Part shown: piece by piece, positions 5,506 through 6,285 of the stretch | Layout of the letters: every line of letters begins with the position of its first letter | How positions within the stretch are numbered: the first letter of the stretch is position 1 | From: Acidobacteriota bacterium | GTDB taxonomy: Bacteria; Acidobacteriota; Vicinamibacteria; Vicinamibacterales; Vicinamibacteraceae | Assembly (NCBI GenBank): GCA_013695405.1 | Contig: JACDAO010000395.1 | Span: 1-6,285, forward strand | Direction: 5' to 3' | Length of the DNA: 6,285 nt | Program-made: the position numbers and the translations under genes | Notes under the pieces: generated by a model | What the model saw: only the letters and a program-made list of their open reading frames with translations | What the model was told of the DNA's origin: nothing | Databases searched by the model: none

Positions 5506-5513
5506 GACGTCAT
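5504..5513. promoter_or_regulatory. Perfect 10-bp palindrome over the predicted alaS transcription start
   Basis: ATGACGTCAT is its own reverse complement. It lies directly downstream of the alaS -10 hexamer and runs into the start codon, so it covers the predicted transcription start. E. coli AlaRS is reported to repress its own gene by binding a palindrome flanking its transcription start. An operator role here is by analogy only. Confidence 0.4.
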
Positions 5514-5522
5514 ATTGTAGCA
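5514..5522 (-). promoter_or_regulatory. Extended -10 promoter of alaS, nearly leaderless
   Basis: The minus strand reads TGC-TACAAT, an extended -10 with five of six matches to TATAAT. Only 8 bases separate the hexamer from the ATG at 5505, so RNA would start within about 0-3 nt of the start codon. No Shine-Dalgarno is present, consistent with leaderless initiation. No convincing -35 is seen, as expected for the extended -10 class. Confidence 0.65.
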
Positions 5523-5867
5523 ACCGCGTCCCAGAGACCCTGCAGGACGTGCCGATTGCGCACCATTCGAGCGTTTCGCGGCTCCGCCGATTAACGCGAC
5601 ATGTCAACGGAACTTCGACCCAGGATACGGGCTCGCTGTCCGGAGCGATCGCGCCGAGTGTCGATGGGGGCGCCGCCCGTCGTGACAGCCTTGCCACCCC
5701 GTGGCGGGCCAGCACCCGAGGACGAGTTGATATGGTCGTTGCGCCGCACGCATGACGACGACGGGGCTGACGCTCACGCCTCGTATACCGACACGTCCCA
5801 CGACGCGAGGGTCGCCACGTGCGTGCTGCGACCACACCCCCTCGGGATCGACCTGCGCGCCAGCGTC
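5523..5867. other. Gene-poor spacer upstream of alaS
   Basis: About 345 bp hold no recognisable gene on either strand. The open frames here are low-complexity, Arg/Pro-rich and lack plausible starts. Small items seen are a 5-bp stem GCCAC-CCC-GTGGC near 5693, a TTGATA at 5727-5732 without a good -10 partner, and TATACC at 5784-5789 without a -35. One of these last two could belong to a promoter for the small ORF at 5880, but neither is convincing. Confidence 0.6.
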
Positions 5868-5879
5868 GGAAGGGAGACG

Positions 5880-5978
5880 ATGTACACCAAGGTCCACCGA
5901 ACACGCGAACGCGCGCTCGGCGAGGCCGACAGCCTGAAGAAGCGACTGGAGATGCGCGGCTGGCAGCAGCACCCCTGA
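5880..5978 (+). CDS. 32-aa hypothetical small protein
   Basis: I do not recognise this protein. A short ORF of 32 codons begins MYTKVHRTRERALGEAD and ends RGWQQHP. The ATG at 5880 is preceded by a purine-rich GGAAGGGAG (5868-5876), the best ribosome binding site in the window apart from that of the TerB-like gene. Most codons end in G or C, as in the neighbouring genes. The middle (about residues 7-25) should form one charged helix; there is no signal peptide or membrane segment. A large hairpin starts 7 nt after the TGA. The frame is open upstream to 5601, and a GTG about 19 codons earlier would give a 51-aa version, but only the 5880 ATG has a strong Shine-Dalgarno. Alternatives are a chance ORF, or an untranslated small RNA ending at the hairpin. 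Confidence 0.45.
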   Translation: MYTKVHRTRERALGEADSLKKRLEMRGWQQHP

Positions 5979-5985
5979 AACAGCA

Positions 5986-6030
5986 GGGGGCGAGCGGAAC
6001 GGCCAGATACCGGCCGTGACGCTCGCCCCC
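5986..6030. terminator. Large hairpin between the small ORF and the PEP-CTERM gene
   Basis: GGGGGCGAGCG (5986-5996) pairs perfectly with CGCTCGCCCCC (6020-6030). Inside, ACGGCC (5999-6004) pairs with GGCCGT (6012-6017), giving an 11-bp plus 6-bp stem with a small internal loop. It lies 7 nt past the small ORF stop and 43 nt past the convergent PEP-CTERM stop, the expected place for a bidirectional terminator. There is no clear T-tract after it on the plus strand, and only a short TGCTGTTT on the minus strand. Confidence 0.7.
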
Positions 6031-6051
6031 CCATCCGTTGAATCCGGCTGG

Positions 6052-6072
6052 GTCGGACGCAACAGCTCCGAC
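6052..6072 (-). terminator. Small hairpin just after the PEP-CTERM stop
   Basis: GTCGGA (6052-6057) and TCCGAC (6067-6072) form a 6-bp stem with a 9-nt loop, starting one base after the TAG of the minus-strand gene. It may help protect or end that transcript ahead of the larger hairpin at 5986-6030. No U-tract is present. Confidence 0.35.
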
Positions 6073-6073
6073 G

Positions 6074-6285
6074 CTACGCCCGCGGACGACGACGGATTGC
6101 CACCCCCATGCCCGACAGCGCGAGGCCCAGCAGCGCCATGCTGGCCGGCTCGGGCACCGGCCTGGAGTCGGCGGTCACGAACACGGTCGCCGAGTAGGTC
6201 GACAGCACCGGCGTCTCGTCGTCCACCCGGGCAATCAACTGCGCCGGGCTGAACTGCGGGAACTGCGTGGTGAAGCTGACGCTGA
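6074..6285 (-). CDS. PEP-CTERM sorting domain protein, C-terminal 69 residues (partial)
   Basis: The gene enters the window at its right edge and ends with TAG at 6074-6076. The visible 69 residues first show a beta-rich extracellular-type segment (FTTQFPQFSPAQ, VLSTYSATVFVTA). Then comes the sorting tail: the PEP motif in RPVPEPAS, a hydrophobic stretch MALLGLALSGMGVA, and a basic end IRRRPRA. This three-part tail marks exported proteins processed by the exosortase system (EpsH/XrtA type) and is typical of Gram-negative bacteria that make exopolysaccharide. The specific function of the protein lies in the missing N-terminal part. No exosortase gene is in the window. The stop faces a strong hairpin shared with the convergent small ORF. 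Confidence 0.88.
   Translation of the reverse strand, partial: SVSFTTQFPQFSPAQLIARVDDETPVLSTYSATVFVTADSRPVPEPASMALLGLALSGMGVAIRRRPRA

Noticed and set aside
5601..5879. Long version of the small ORF starting at 5601
   Set aside because: There is no ribosome binding site at that start and the added sequence is low-complexity; the strong Shine-Dalgarno points to 5880.
5506..5904. N-terminal extension of alaS of about 133 codons
   Set aside because: It is Arg/Pro-rich with no AlaRS similarity, while the canonical AlaRS N-terminus begins at the ATG at 5505 and a promoter lies inside the extension.

Overview
This is a high-GC bacterial chromosome segment made of housekeeping genes. It carries ribosomal protein S20, an Hsp15-like S4 protein, a YvlD/holin-type membrane protein with a TerB-like partner, a lytic transglycosylase, alanyl-tRNA synthetase, a 32-codon small ORF, and the C-terminus of a PEP-CTERM surface protein. 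The high GC, the PEP-CTERM tail, the REP elements and the general protein character fit an Acidobacteriota-like organism (for example the Vicinamibacteria). That placement is inferred from style, with no database comparison.

Layout. Bases 1-150 may hold the 3' end of a plus-strand gene running towards rpsT. rpsT (125-397, minus) starts at GTG and has a clear extended -10 promoter at 500-508. Between rpsT and the upstream minus-strand gene hslR (642-1055) lies a compact repeat cluster at 509-646. It contains three 7-bp tandem repeats, then two 20-bp palindromes in inverted orientation, each flanked on its outer side by GTAG (a REP/BIME arrangement), then a 21-bp unit repeated twice whose second copy supplies the hslR stop codon. 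Divergent from hslR is a two-gene unit with a 1-nt stop/start overlap: a four-helix YvlD-type membrane protein (1116-1460) and a TerB-like soluble protein (1460-1996). This converges on a secreted lytic transglycosylase (2020-2727, minus), with a hairpin over the junction. Upstream of it on the same strand is full-length alaS (2860-5505), with a 132-nt spacer rich in inverted repeats. alaS appears to be transcribed from an extended -10 so close to the ATG that the mRNA would be leaderless or nearly so. A perfect 10-bp palindrome sits on the predicted start site. Bases 5523-5867 hold no convincing gene. A 32-aa ORF with a strong Shine-Dalgarno (5880-5978) follows, and 7 nt after its stop is a large hairpin that also faces the PEP-CTERM gene (6074 to window end, minus).

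The genes are mostly independent units linked to translation (S20, Hsp15, AlaRS) and to envelope maintenance (YvlD-type protein, TerB-like protein, lytic transglycosylase, PEP-CTERM protein). I see no phage, CRISPR array, toxin-antitoxin pair or defence system. The least ordinary features are the GTAG-flanked REP pair with its fused 21-bp tandem repeat, the probable leaderless, palindrome-bearing alaS start, and the isolated 32-aa ORF with its terminator.
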